Below, piece by piece: positions 1 through 8,200 of a stretch of DNA of 38,016 bases; position 1 is the first letter of the stretch, and every line of letters starts with the position of its first letter. The stretch is taken from NCBI GenBank assembly GCA_031262705.1, contig JAISHD010000010.1, positions 1 to 38,016 of the forward strand. The letters are read 5' to 3'. The notes under the pieces are model-generated. The model saw only the letters and a program-made list of their open reading frames with translations. It was not told the origin of the DNA and did no database searches. The position numbers and the translations under genes are program-made. Source of the stretch: Methanocalculaceae archaeon (GTDB taxonomy: Archaea > Halobacteriota > Methanomicrobia > Methanomicrobiales > Methanocorpusculaceae).

Positions 1-2054
1 CAGTCATCGGTATCGCCGTTCTCCACCGAAATCTTGGTGACCATCGCCTGCACCGGCGTCTGCTGATATCTGCCGCCGAACGGCATCAGCACCGCGCCCG
101 CACCAATCGTCGAGTCAAACCGTTCGAAAAGTCCGCGTTTGGAACAGACATTCAGATCGTCCGCGAGACGCCGGTAGTTCTCCGCGAAGTCGCCGGCGAC
201 TTCGCGGGCGAACGACTGCGGCACTGCCATCTCCACCTCAGTGTGTTTTTCCACTCCGTTGGAGGCGAGGAACTCGCGGGAGATGTCAACAATTTTGTCA
301 CCGTTCCAGATCATCACCAGACGCGGCTCGGCGGTCACCTCGGCGACGATGGTCGCTTCGAGATTTTCCGCACGGGCAAGCGCGATGAACCGCTCCGCAT
401 CGGCAGCGGCAACCACGACCGCCATGCGTTCCTGCGACTCGCTGATCGCAAGCTCGGTACCGTCCAGGCCGTCATATTTTTTGGGCACGGCGTTGAGGTT
501 GATCAAAACCCCGTCGGCAAGTTCTCCGATGGCAACCGAAACACCGCCCGCGCCGAAGTCATTGCAGCGCTTGATCAAAACCGCGGCATCCGGGTTGCGG
601 AACAGCCGCTGGATTTTCCGCTCCTCAGGAGCGTTTCCTTTCTGCACCTCGGCCCCGCAGGACTCAAGGGACGCGGCGGTGTGGGACTTGGAAGAGCCCG
701 TCGCCCCGCCGCAGCCGTCGCGGCCGGTTCTGCCGCCAAGAAGAATCACGGCGTCCCCTGCGGCAGGAACTTCGCGGCGCACATTCTTCGCGGGTACCGC
801 ACCGATGACGGCTCCGACCTCCATCCGTTTTGCGACGTAGCCGGGATGGTAGAGTTCATCCACCATGCCGGTTGCAAGACCTATCTGGTTGCCGTAGGAA
901 CTGTAGCCTGCGGCGGCGGTCGTGACAATTTTTTTCTGCGGGAGTTTGCCGGGCAGCGTTTCGCTGACCGGCGCAAGCGGGTTTCCAGCACCCGTCAGCC
1001 GCATCGCGGCATACACATATGCCCTGCCGGAAAGCGGATCACGGATTTCCCCGCCAATACAGGTTGCCGCACCGCCGAACGGCTCGATCTCGGTTGGGTG
1101 GTTGTGTGTTTCGTTCTTGAACAGCAGCAGCCAGTCCTCATCCTTTCCGTCAACACAGACCGTTATCTTTACTGTGCAGGCGTTGACCTCCTCGGACTCA
1201 TCAAGTTTGTCAAGCTTTCCCTGACTCCGCAAATATCTGACGGCAATCGTTCCAAGGTCCATCAGGTTGACGGGTTTGGTTCTGCCGACTGCTTTTCGGA
1301 TTTCGAGGTACTCGTCAAAGGCTTTTTGCAGGAGCGGACTTTCGGTTTTCACGCTGTCGATGGTGGTAAGGAAGGTCGTGTGGCGGCAGTGATCCGACCA
1401 GTAGGTATCAATCATCCGAATCTCGGTGATGGTCGGGTCGCGGTTTTCGCTGATGAAGTAGTTCTGGCAGAAGGCAAGGTCGGCGGCATCCATGGCAAGG
1501 CCGCGGGCGGCGGCGAAGCCTGCAAGACCCGCAGCATCGAGTCCGCGGAATCCGTCCAGCACCGCAACTTTTGCGGGAACGGCGCAGTTCATCACCAGAG
1601 TCGCGGGCATTGCAAGATCGGCCTCGCGGCTCTCGAGCGGGTTGATGACATATTTTTTGACCAGATCAAGCGCCGCATCGGATATGCTGCCGCCGAGAAC
1701 ATATACACGGGCGGTACGGACAAGGGGGCGCTCTTTTTGCGAGATGAGCTGAATGCACTGGGCAGCGCTGTCGGCGCGCTGATCAAACTGGCCCGGCAGA
1801 TACTCAACGGCAAACATCCGTTCGTCTTCAGCAAGGGTCGGAGTATCCGCGACTATGTCAAGCTGCGGCTCGGAGAAAACGGTGCGCTTTGCGTACGCAA
1901 AGAGGGCTGCGTCGATGTTGTCCACATCGTAGCGGTTGATGATTCGGAGCGAGGTGATACCCTGCACCCCCGGCAGAGTGGAAAGCTCACGGAGGAGCGC
2001 GTGTGATTCATTTGCAAGAGCGGGTTTCTTCTCAACAAATACTCTGAAAACCAT
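1..2054 (-). CDS. purL: Single-chain phosphoribosylformylglycinamidine (FGAM) synthase, 5' part of gene only
   Basis: Converts FGAR, glutamine and ATP to FGAM in purine synthesis. About 684 N-terminal residues are present and the reading frame is still open at the window edge. Visible motifs are VFVEKK at the start (PurS-like region), DTYWSDHCRHTTF around residues 216-228, NETHNHPTEIEPFGG around 314-328, and a Gly-rich GGRTGRDGCGGATGSS segment near 415-430. The DTYWSDHCRH form and the N-terminal fusion are typical of the roughly 1200-residue clostridial/Bacteroidetes-type enzyme, which carries its own glutaminase domain; that domain would lie outside the window. Most archaea use separate PurS, PurL and PurQ. 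The ATG at 2054 is preceded by AAGGA and by a TATA-like element at 2087-2096. Transfer from bacteria is inferred. Confidence 0.93.
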   Translation of the reverse strand, partial: MVFRVFVEKKPALANESHALLRELSTLPGVQGITSLRIINRYDVDNIDAALFAYAKRTVFSEPQLDIVADTPTLAEDERMFAVEYLPGQFDQRADSAAQCIQLISQKERPLVRTARVYVLGGSISDAALDLVKKYVINPLESREADLAMPATLVMNCAVPAKVAVLDGFRGLDAAGLAGFAAARGLAMDAADLAFCQNYFISENRDPTITEIRMIDTYWSDHCRHTTFLTTIDSVKTESPLLQKAFDEYLEIRKAVGRTKPVNLMDLGTIAVRYLRSQGKLDKLDESEEVNACTVKITVCVDGKDEDWLLLFKNETHNHPTEIEPFGGAATCIGGEIRDPLSGRAYVYAAMRLTGAGNPLAPVSETLPGKLPQKKIVTTAAAGYSSYGNQIGLATGMVDELYHPGYVAKRMEVGAVIGAVPAKNVRREVPAAGDAVILLGGRTGRDGCGGATGSSKSHTAASLESCGAEVQKGNAPEERKIQRLFRNPDAAVLIKRCNDFGAGGVSVAIGELADGVLINLNAVPKKYDGLDGTELAISESQERMAVVVAAADAERFIALARAENLEATIVAEVTAEPRLVMIWNGDKIVDISREFLASNGVEKHTEVEMAVPQSFAREVAGDFAENYRRLADDLNVCSKRGLFERFDSTIGAGAVLMPFGGRYQQTPVQAMVTKISVENGDTDD

Positions 2055-2086
2055 TGTAAAATCCTTACCTGTCAGCCCGGTAGATG

Positions 2087-2096
2087 TATAGTATAT
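2087..2096 (-). promoter_or_regulatory. TATA box of the FGAM synthase gene
   Basis: TATACTATA on the minus strand, about 33 bases before the start codon, fits an archaeal TATA element with a short leader. No regulator site is recognised. Confidence 0.5.
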
Positions 2097-2159
2097 GGGA
2101 GGAATGGGTTTTTTAGTTTGCTGTACCGGGGAGAAACTGATGAGGAAAAACGTCCGGAA

Positions 2160-2169
2160 CAAAAAAAAA
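2160..2169 (-). terminator. T-run directly after the DUF134 gene
   Basis: On the minus strand the TAA stop is followed at once by an uninterrupted T-tract of nine or ten bases, typical of archaeal factor-independent termination. Confidence 0.5.
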
Positions 2170-2532
2170 TTATTTTTCCCTGTCCGGTGCAACACTACTG
2201 CATCTGTTTTCATGAGGGCAGCAGGAGACGCGGATGGCTTTTCCGTTCACAAGCGCATCAGCAATCTTTCTCCGCGCCTCATGTAGGTCCCGCCACGCCG
2301 TTTTGCGGGAGACACCGAGAACTCCTGCTGCCTCCTCCTGCGAGAGGTCGTCCAGATCAACAAGCTTCAAGACCGCAATCTCCTCCGGAAACACGACAAC
2401 AGACTCCGCATTTTCCTGACGATGGGGACAGACCGGCGCATAGCAGCCGGAGGCTCCGTCGAGAACGATGCACCGCCTCATCCGCGGGCGACCGCATCTG
2501 CCTTTCGGACATTCGTTTGGATTCTCCGGCAT
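2170..2532 (-). CDS. DUF134 (UPF0251) predicted DNA-binding protein
   Basis: A 120-residue protein with the DUF134 layout: a Cys-rich N-terminal part starting GRCGRPR, then a sigma-70 region 4-like helix-turn-helix at about residues 63-94 (LSQEEAAGVLGVSRKTAWRDL), and a Cys/His-containing C-terminal tail (SCCPHENRC) that might bind metal. It is probably a small transcription factor; the target is unknown. AGGAG lies just before the ATG at 2532. It is divergent from atwA, so a regulatory link to that gene is possible but unproven. The stop codon runs directly into a T-run. Confidence 0.85.
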   Translation of the reverse strand: MPENPNECPKGRCGRPRMRRCIVLDGASGCYAPVCPHRQENAESVVVFPEEIAVLKLVDLDDLSQEEAAGVLGVSRKTAWRDLHEARRKIADALVNGKAIRVSCCPHENRCSSVAPDREK

Positions 2533-2620
2533 GATATATCTCCTGTATCTTTTTCTCTTCCTCTTAAAAGTGCTTTTGTCTGTTGGAAGAGACGGGGGCC
2601 ATATTACTCATATGCGCCAA

Positions 2621-2630
2621 AGTATATAAT
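2621..2630 (+). promoter_or_regulatory. TATA box upstream of atwA
   Basis: AGTATATAAT lies about 75 bases before the atwA start codon, in the divergent DUF134/atwA spacer. It is the clearest TATA match in the spacer. Confidence 0.5.
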
Positions 2631-2704
2631 ACCACCTGAGAAATACTATGATAACATTTTCCGGTAGACGAAATCAGCCTGCCGGGTATTCGAGGTTAGT
2701 GCAA

Positions 2705-4373
2705 ATGACGACGCCATTTATCACCATTGAAAATCTCTGCATCGATTTTCCCGCAGATGCAGACAATCCGGCAGGCGAACAGGTCAGGATTCTCAACGAT
2801 ATCAATCTGGAAATAGCCGAAGGGGAGATTGTCGGTGTGATCGGAAGATCAGGCTGCGGAAAAACGGTTCTGATTCATTTGCTGCGGGGGATCGAACAGC
2901 CTCCCACCGCAGGAAGGATCATCTATCATATTTCGCGCTGCCCTGCCTGCGGCAGAATTGAGTTCCGCAGCAGTGCGGGTCGGAAGTGTTCCACCTGCGG
3001 AGCTGTGCTGGAAGCACAGGACGTGGATTTCTGGGCATCGGAAAACACTGCTCTCAAGACAAAGATCATGGCAAGAACGTCACTGATGTTTCAGCGGACG
3101 TTTGCTCTCTACGGCGATGACCGTGTAATTGAAAATGTTCTGCGGGCGCTGGATGATATTGATTATCCGGCGGAGAAGGCGATCAACCGTGCGGCAGATC
3201 TGATCGATGAGGTACGGCTGACGCACCGCATGATGCATGTGGCACGCGATCTCTCCGGCGGCGAGAAGCAGCGTGTTGTCCTTGCCCGGCAGCTGGCACG
3301 CGAACCGCTGTTTCTCTGTGCAGATGAACCAACCGGAACGCTTGATCCCAAGACCGCGACAATTGTGCACGATCTCTTAAAGCAGGCGGCGAAGAGTACG
3401 AACATGGGCATGGTGATCACTTCGCACTTTTCGCAGGTGCTGGAAGATGTCTGTGACCGTGCGGTGCTTCTGGATGACGGAAAAATCGTGAAGATCGGCG
3501 AACCTGTCGAGATTGTTGCGGAGTTCATGAAGGACTGCGCAGATGATCTGGAGTACACCGATCAGGAGATCGGCAATCCGATTGTGCGTGCCGACAAACT
3601 GAGCAAGAAGTTCATCGCGGTGGACCGCGGCGTGATTAAAGCGGTGGACACTATTACGTTTGAGATCAACGAGCGGGAGATCTTCGGCGTCATCGGGGTT
3701 TCGGGCGGCGGGAAGACGACACTGTCAAAGATGATCGCAGGCCTCTACGAACCGACGGCGGGGGGGGGGACTGGAGGTGCGGATTGGTGATGAATGGATC
3801 GATATGACGAAGCCTGGTTACCAGTTCCGCGGCCGCGCCAAACAGTACATCGGCCTTCTGCATCAGGAGTATGATCTCTATCCGCACCGGACAATTATTG
3901 ATAATCTGACCGACGCGATAGGCCTTGAGTTCCCGAAGGAGCTTGCGGCCCGCAAGGCGATGATTACCCTGCGGATGGCAGGGTTTACGGACAAGAAGGC
4001 AAAAGATGTGCTGAACCGCTATCCGTCAAGTTTGTCGGCGGGGGAGAAGCACCGCGTTGCGCTGGCGCAGGTGCTGATCCGCGAGCCGAGAATTATTCTT
4101 CTGGATGAACCGGCAGGAACAATGGATCCGATCACGAAGGTGGATGTGAAGCATTCAATTATTCACGCCCGTGAGGAAATGGACGAGACGTTCATCATCG
4201 TGTCGCACGATATGGAGTTTGTCCGCGATGTCTGCGACCGCCGCATGTTCATGCGCGGCGGAAAGATCATCGATATCGGTCCGACACATGAGGTGCTTGC
4301 AAAACTTTCCGAAAAAGAAGTTTCAACGATGGCCGAGGCGGTTGCAGAGGAACGTACCGCCGCTGAAAAATAA
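2705..4373 (+). pseudogene. atwA: AtwA, methyl-coenzyme M reductase system component A2, frameshifted at a ten-G tract
   Basis: A2 is a soluble protein with two ABC ATPase domains that supplies ATP-dependent energy for reductive activation of methyl-coenzyme M reductase. Domain 1 has Walker A GRSGCGKT (residues 47-54), a family-specific pair of cysteine motifs (CPACG and CSTCG, about residues 80-101), signature LSGGEKQR and Walker B LFLCADEP. Domain 2 has Walker A GVSGGGKTT, signature LSAGEKHR and Walker B IILLDEPAG. The two halves are in different frames. The switch falls at a run of ten G at 3760-3769, just after EPTAGG in domain 2; removing one G restores a protein of about 555 residues, the normal family size. 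The ATG at 2705 follows GAGGT, and homology begins there. A2 is expected to be needed for methanogenesis, so a sequencing error or slippage tract is more likely than true loss. Confidence 0.9.
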
Positions 4374-4437
4374 ATATATTCTGAAAAATATTTTTTTGAA
4401 AAAAAATTTTAAACGCAAATTGTATGAAGAAAAAAAT

Positions 4438-5277
4438 TCATCCAAAGCAGACCCAGCGGTCATAAATCGGATCGCGATCATTTTCCCAGATCTCAAGGTC
4501 GCGGTCAACACCTTTTGCCCACTCACGCACCCAGTGCGCCTCTTCCTCGGTTGCAACCGTAATAAGCGTCTCAGCAGTGATGCCTGCAAGCTCCTCAACG
4601 ATCGGCCGCCAGAGATCCTGCGTGTACACATACATCTGGCCGAACATGATTCCTATGCCCCGGTCTGCGTCCGGCAGATACGCAGACGCCACTGTTCCGT
4701 CGATACAGATGGTGTCCTCCGGTGTAAGGCGGCCTGAGGCAAAACCCAGCGCAAGCAGTGCCGGATCGTTATCGTACGCAATCGGGCGGCCTCCCATCTC
4801 ACGGATGATCATGGAACCAATGCCGGAGCCGGCACAGGCATCAAGACAGAGACCGGGTGCAGACATCCCCCACACCTCATGCAGGAGATCGCGGACTTTG
4901 TCAATTCTGTCGGGCGGCAGATCTTCACGTGCGGGGGCAATCTCCTCACGGAGGATTTCTGCAAAATAGGCACGCACCGCATCATCGATTGCGGCACGCG
5001 GTTCCTGATACAGATCGCCGTCCGCCACGGTAAAGAGGGCAAACTCCTGCTCCGTCGGACTGCGGAAGTTCCACGAGGTCGCAACCCATTCATCACCCTC
5101 ACGAACCGCAAACAGTACCGGATTTTCCTTCTCATCAATCAGCATCCGGGCACCGCCGGGAGTCGGCCTCGCTTCGCAGATCAGAACACCGGGCTCACCG
5201 CTGTTCACGAGCGATGCATAGTCAGGTTCAAGGAACCGGACGGTATCCAGTTCCAGCATCTCTGCAACCGATTTCAT
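4438..5277 (-). CDS. SAM-dependent methyltransferase-like protein of unknown substrate
   Basis: A 279-residue protein. The C-terminal half holds a Rossmann methyltransferase signature: glycine-rich motif I CLDACAGSGIGS at residues 144-155, followed by an acidic loop IAYDNDP at 167-172. I see no NPPY or SPPY catalytic motif, so an amino-methylating DNA/RNA enzyme is not indicated. The N-terminal 110 residues are acidic and unrecognised. The start codon overlaps the stop of the bactofilin-like gene by four bases (ATGA), so the two are translationally coupled. The function is not known to me; a methanogen-specific role is an inference from the neighbourhood only. Confidence 0.65.
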   Translation of the reverse strand: MKSVAEMLELDTVRFLEPDYASLVNSGEPGVLICEARPTPGGARMLIDEKENPVLFAVREGDEWVATSWNFRSPTEQEFALFTVADGDLYQEPRAAIDDAVRAYFAEILREEIAPAREDLPPDRIDKVRDLLHEVWGMSAPGLCLDACAGSGIGSMIIREMGGRPIAYDNDPALLALGFASGRLTPEDTICIDGTVASAYLPDADRGIGIMFGQMYVYTQDLWRPIVEELAGITAETLITVATEEEAHWVREWAKGVDRDLEIWENDRDPIYDRWVCFG

Positions 5278-6299
5278 TCCTTCTTCACCTCAAACCGTCC
5301 GATGGTCAGACCGCCTGGTGAACGGATAATACCGCTCACCAGCGCGTCCTCATGCAGCCAGACCTTGTCGCCCGCAACATCGCCGAGGATGTCTGCGCCG
5401 CGCTCGATTCTGATGGTTTGGCCGACAACATCACCGTGCACCGCGGTACGCTCACCGATCCTGACGCGGCGGCTTGCATGAATGCCGCCGAAAAGGGTCA
5501 CGTCATTTTTCAGAGAGATGGCCTTTGCTTTGATGTTTCCGTGTAGACGGCAGTTTGCACCGACATCCATCGGAGTGGAAACGGAGAAGTAACGGAGATC
5601 CATAGTGGTGCGGGGAGGAAGAACAAGCGGTTCGGAGTTGGCTTCCGAGATGATGGCATTGACGGTTTTTTCCACCTCCGCTTCGTTGTCGAGGTGGAGC
5701 ATCGTCATGACGTAGAGAAGGAGGTAGAGGATAACAGGCATCGGGTTTCTGATGCTGATATCGCCTAAGGCTTTGAACTCTTTATCGATGGTGACGTTGT
5801 CGCCGATGTCAAGGTTGCCGCCGACTGTCAGTTTGCCGTACACTTTGACACCTTCGCCGAGATAAGCGTCGCCGTTGCAGATGACGGTTCCGTTGATCTC
5901 GCAGAAGTTGTCAATGCGGAGATCGCCTTCGGCAACGACATCGCCGGTCAGTTTGCAGAACTCACAGACGACAACGTCGTTGCCGTAGAGGCCGTAGCCG
6001 ATATCGCAGTGGTCACCCACCAGAATATCGTTTTTGGTTTTCAGAATGCGTTCCTGCAGTTCGGTTTTGTCCGGCAGAATACATTTTTTGAAGAGTTCGG
6101 CGGTTGCTATGGCGGCAACGGTTGAGGACTCTTCATTGCGCGGCAGCTCTTCGGCAGAGACTTCCTCCGTCTCTGCAGTGAGGGCGGACGAAACTGCACG
6201 TTCCCCTTCTGTCCCCTCAGCCAGAACCTCCTCCGCTTCAATCAGGACGTTATCGGGAATGGGTTCTGCGATGATGACCCGTTTTTTTTCCTCTGCCAT
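5274..6299 (-). CDS. Bactofilin-like polymer-forming protein
   Basis: A 341-residue protein. After an acidic, low-complexity N-terminal region (about residues 1-70) come two stretches of short hexapeptide-like beta-helix repeats. The first, at about 85-185, contains units such as GDVVAEGDLRI, GTVICNGDAYLGEGV and GKLTVGGNLDIGDNV; the second, at about 255-335, contains GNIKAKAISL, GGIHASRRVRIGE and GDVVGQTIRIERGADILGDV. This is the pattern of bactofilin/polymer-forming cytoskeletal proteins. Between them lies a more hydrophobic insert (PVILYLLLYVMTML) and an alpha-helical stretch at about 190-240. It probably assembles into filaments or a scaffold. It is followed, with a four-base overlap, by the methyltransferase-like gene. 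Confidence 0.75.
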   Translation of the reverse strand: MAEEKKRVIIAEPIPDNVLIEAEEVLAEGTEGERAVSSALTAETEEVSAEELPRNEESSTVAAIATAELFKKCILPDKTELQERILKTKNDILVGDHCDIGYGLYGNDVVVCEFCKLTGDVVAEGDLRIDNFCEINGTVICNGDAYLGEGVKVYGKLTVGGNLDIGDNVTIDKEFKALGDISIRNPMPVILYLLLYVMTMLHLDNEAEVEKTVNAIISEANSEPLVLPPRTTMDLRYFSVSTPMDVGANCRLHGNIKAKAISLKNDVTLFGGIHASRRVRIGERTAVHGDVVGQTIRIERGADILGDVAGDKVWLHEDALVSGIIRSPGGLTIGRFEVKKE

Positions 6300-6327
6300 T
6301 CTCCACCCTGTATATATGTAATAATCG

Positions 6328-7551
6328 TTATGCGCCGTACTTATGAGTTTTGTCGATGAGGTCTAAGAGGATCGGCATCAGGTCGCCGCCGTGGATCCGG
6401 CAGAGGGCACCGGCTGCACAGGAGATCTCATCATAGGAGGAAACATGGTCAATCCGCGCTCCATCACCATGAATGATCAGGGGTACGGGGTCTGCGCTGT
6501 GCTCTTTGATAGTGCACGGGGTCGAGTGATCACCACAGACGGCGATCATCAGCTCCGGCATCTCCATGAGGGGACGGAGTTCCTTATCGATCTTTTCCAG
6601 AAATTCCTTTTTTTCCATTGCTTTTCCGTCATGGCCGTACTCATCGGCATTTTTGATGTTGAAGAGAACGAAGTCCTGCGTTGCAAACTCCTGTCTGACA
6701 AGGACAACCTGTTCTGCAAGCGGAGTGTCCGGTTGCACCGGAACGCGACGAAGACCGACAGAGATGCCGATGCCTGCAATCAGGGCGGCTGCAGCAACGA
6801 CACTGCCGGAAAGTTCGTGATGTTCCTCGAACGGTTCATAGACACCCATGGCACCTGCCCCCCGGATAAGAATAACATTTGCCGGATTCTGGCCTGCGGC
6901 TTTTCGTGTAAGGTTGACCGGATGATTTTTGAGAATTTCCACTGCCTGACGGCAGAACTCGTTGCAGACCTCGGCGGTGAACTTTGCTTCGGGAGTGTCT
7001 CCTCCTTCGGGGTGAATGGGCTTGGGAGGGAGACCGGTTTCTTTGGGGTCGTTGCTGGAGACTGCGGGAGAGAGTCCTTTGCCTTTCAGGGCAAGGGCGG
7101 CACGGTGGCCGGTTCCCGGTTCGAACTGAATAGTGACACCGTATCCGCTAAGGTCAACCTCGTCACGGATGGCAGCGGAGATCTCGGTGATGTCAGAGAT
7201 TCTGCCGGCGCGCCGGTCAATCACGTTGCCGGCGTCATCGATGGTTGCATAGTTTGCGCGGAACCCGATCATGCCCGGCTCCATCTGAATGCCGCAGCCG
7301 GCTGCTTCAAGCGGGCCGCGACCGGTGTAGTACTGTTGCGGCGGGTAACCAAGGAGACTGAGATGGGAGGTATCGGATCCCGCGCGAATTCCGGGCGCGA
7401 CAGGATCCATGATGCCGCAGATGCCGGTCGTTGCAAGTTTGTCGAGGTTTGGGATATGCGCTGCCTGTAACGGGGTTTTGCCGCCGAGGCAGTCGCACGG
7501 ACGGTCTCCCACGCCGTCGATGATGAGAAGAAGAATTTTGGATGCTGTCAT
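6328..7551 (-). CDS. apgM: 2,3-bisphosphoglycerate-independent phosphoglycerate mutase, archaeal type
   Basis: Interconverts 3- and 2-phosphoglycerate in glycolysis and gluconeogenesis. The 407-residue protein belongs to the alkaline phosphatase superfamily: the N-terminal LLLIIDGVGDRP supplies metal ligand Asp12, DTSHLSLLGY carries the catalytic serine (Ser62), and the C-terminal motifs KNADEYGHDG and CGDHSTPC contribute further metal ligands. The length is normal for archaeal ApgM. The ATG at 7551 is chosen because homology begins at MTASKILLLIIDG; a longer reading would run into the tRNA gene upstream. AGGGA just upstream is a possible but closely spaced ribosome binding site. Confidence 0.93.
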   Translation of the reverse strand: MTASKILLLIIDGVGDRPCDCLGGKTPLQAAHIPNLDKLATTGICGIMDPVAPGIRAGSDTSHLSLLGYPPQQYYTGRGPLEAAGCGIQMEPGMIGFRANYATIDDAGNVIDRRAGRISDITEISAAIRDEVDLSGYGVTIQFEPGTGHRAALALKGKGLSPAVSSNDPKETGLPPKPIHPEGGDTPEAKFTAEVCNEFCRQAVEILKNHPVNLTRKAAGQNPANVILIRGAGAMGVYEPFEEHHELSGSVVAAAALIAGIGISVGLRRVPVQPDTPLAEQVVLVRQEFATQDFVLFNIKNADEYGHDGKAMEKKEFLEKIDKELRPLMEMPELMIAVCGDHSTPCTIKEHSADPVPLIIHGDGARIDHVSSYDEISCAAGALCRIHGGDLMPILLDLIDKTHKYGA

Positions 7552-7617
7552 TCCCTGATAGGTTGGACGGGTAAGACTAAGTGCATTGTGCTTGCGGAAA
7601 AATCTGCAGAAAAACAG

Positions 7618-7692
7618 TAGCGAGGAATGGATTTGAACCATTGGTCTACGGGTTATGAGCCCGTCGGGATCTCCTGACTACCCCACCTCGCT
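7618..7692 (-). tRNA. Initiator tRNA-Met (CAU)
   Basis: Folds as a cloverleaf on the minus strand: acceptor AGCGAGG pairs with CCTCGCT, discriminator A, T-arm with GGTTCAAATCC, and the anticodon loop CTCATAA in a stem with three G-C pairs (GGG/CCC). The AGCG acceptor start and the GGG/CCC anticodon stem are the marks of an archaeal initiator rather than elongator tRNA-Met. There is no encoded CCA and no intron. Confidence 0.93.
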
Positions 7693-7724
7693 TCTTGTAA
7701 GTGAGATAAGATATACGACGGTTT

Positions 7725-7733
7725 TCTTTAAAT
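7725..7733 (-). promoter_or_regulatory. TATA box of the initiator tRNA, shared spacer with thioredoxin
   Basis: TATTTAAAG on the minus strand lies about 33 bases before the tRNA 5' end. Read on the plus strand, the same bases (CTTTAAATA) are a candidate box for the thioredoxin gene, so the spacer may hold a two-way promoter. Confidence 0.5.
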
Positions 7734-7789
7734 AGGTTCCGACATGCAGTTGGCATATCCTCATTAGGTTGTTTTTCCCATATTCAGGT

Positions 7790-8200
7790 ATGGAAGACGA
7801 GGAACTGGAACAGCTGCGGCGGAAGCGGTTTGAACAGATGGCGGCAAAGATGCCACCTCCGGAAGGGGGGCCGGTTGTGCATCTGACGGAGTACAACTTC
7901 AATGAGGTAACGCTCGGGCGGCCAAACGTGGTGATTGATTTCTGGGCTGAGTGGTGCGGGCCGTGCCGGTACTTCAGTCCGATCTTTGAAGAGATGTCAA
8001 TTGAGTTTCCTGAGGTGCAGTTCTGCAAATGCGATACCGACCGCAACCACGGGATTGCGACGCAGCTCGGCATCACGAGTATTCCGCGGGTGCTGTACGT
8101 CGTCAACGGAACCGCGGTGCGGCTACATGTGGGTGCGATGTCGGCAGAAAAGTTCCGTGAGGAACTGAATGCGGTGTTCCGAACCGATGACGCTGTTTGA
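7790..8200 (+). CDS. Thioredoxin-family protein
   Basis: A 136-residue thioredoxin fold with active site WCGPC at residues 55-59 and cis-proline motif SIPRVLYV downstream. The fold is preceded by about 30 extra charged residues. The WCGPC sequence is that of a classical disulfide reductase thioredoxin. The ATG at 7790 is chosen; an in-frame TTG at 7769 would add MFFPYSG, which looks unlike a thioredoxin start. The gene overlaps the helicase gene downstream by 14 bases, which implies co-expression. Confidence 0.88.
   Translation: MEDEELEQLRRKRFEQMAAKMPPPEGGPVVHLTEYNFNEVTLGRPNVVIDFWAEWCGPCRYFSPIFEEMSIEFPEVQFCKCDTDRNHGIATQLGITSIPRVLYVVNGTAVRLHVGAMSAEKFREELNAVFRTDDAV

Noticed and set aside
243-2006. 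A 587-codon open frame on the plus strand
   Set aside because: It lies wholly antisense to the FGAM synthase gene, its translation has no recognisable motif, and the minus-strand frame carries all conserved motifs of the enzyme.
6391-7470. A 359-codon open frame on the plus strand
   Set aside because: Antisense shadow of ApgM, which has a complete set of catalytic motifs.
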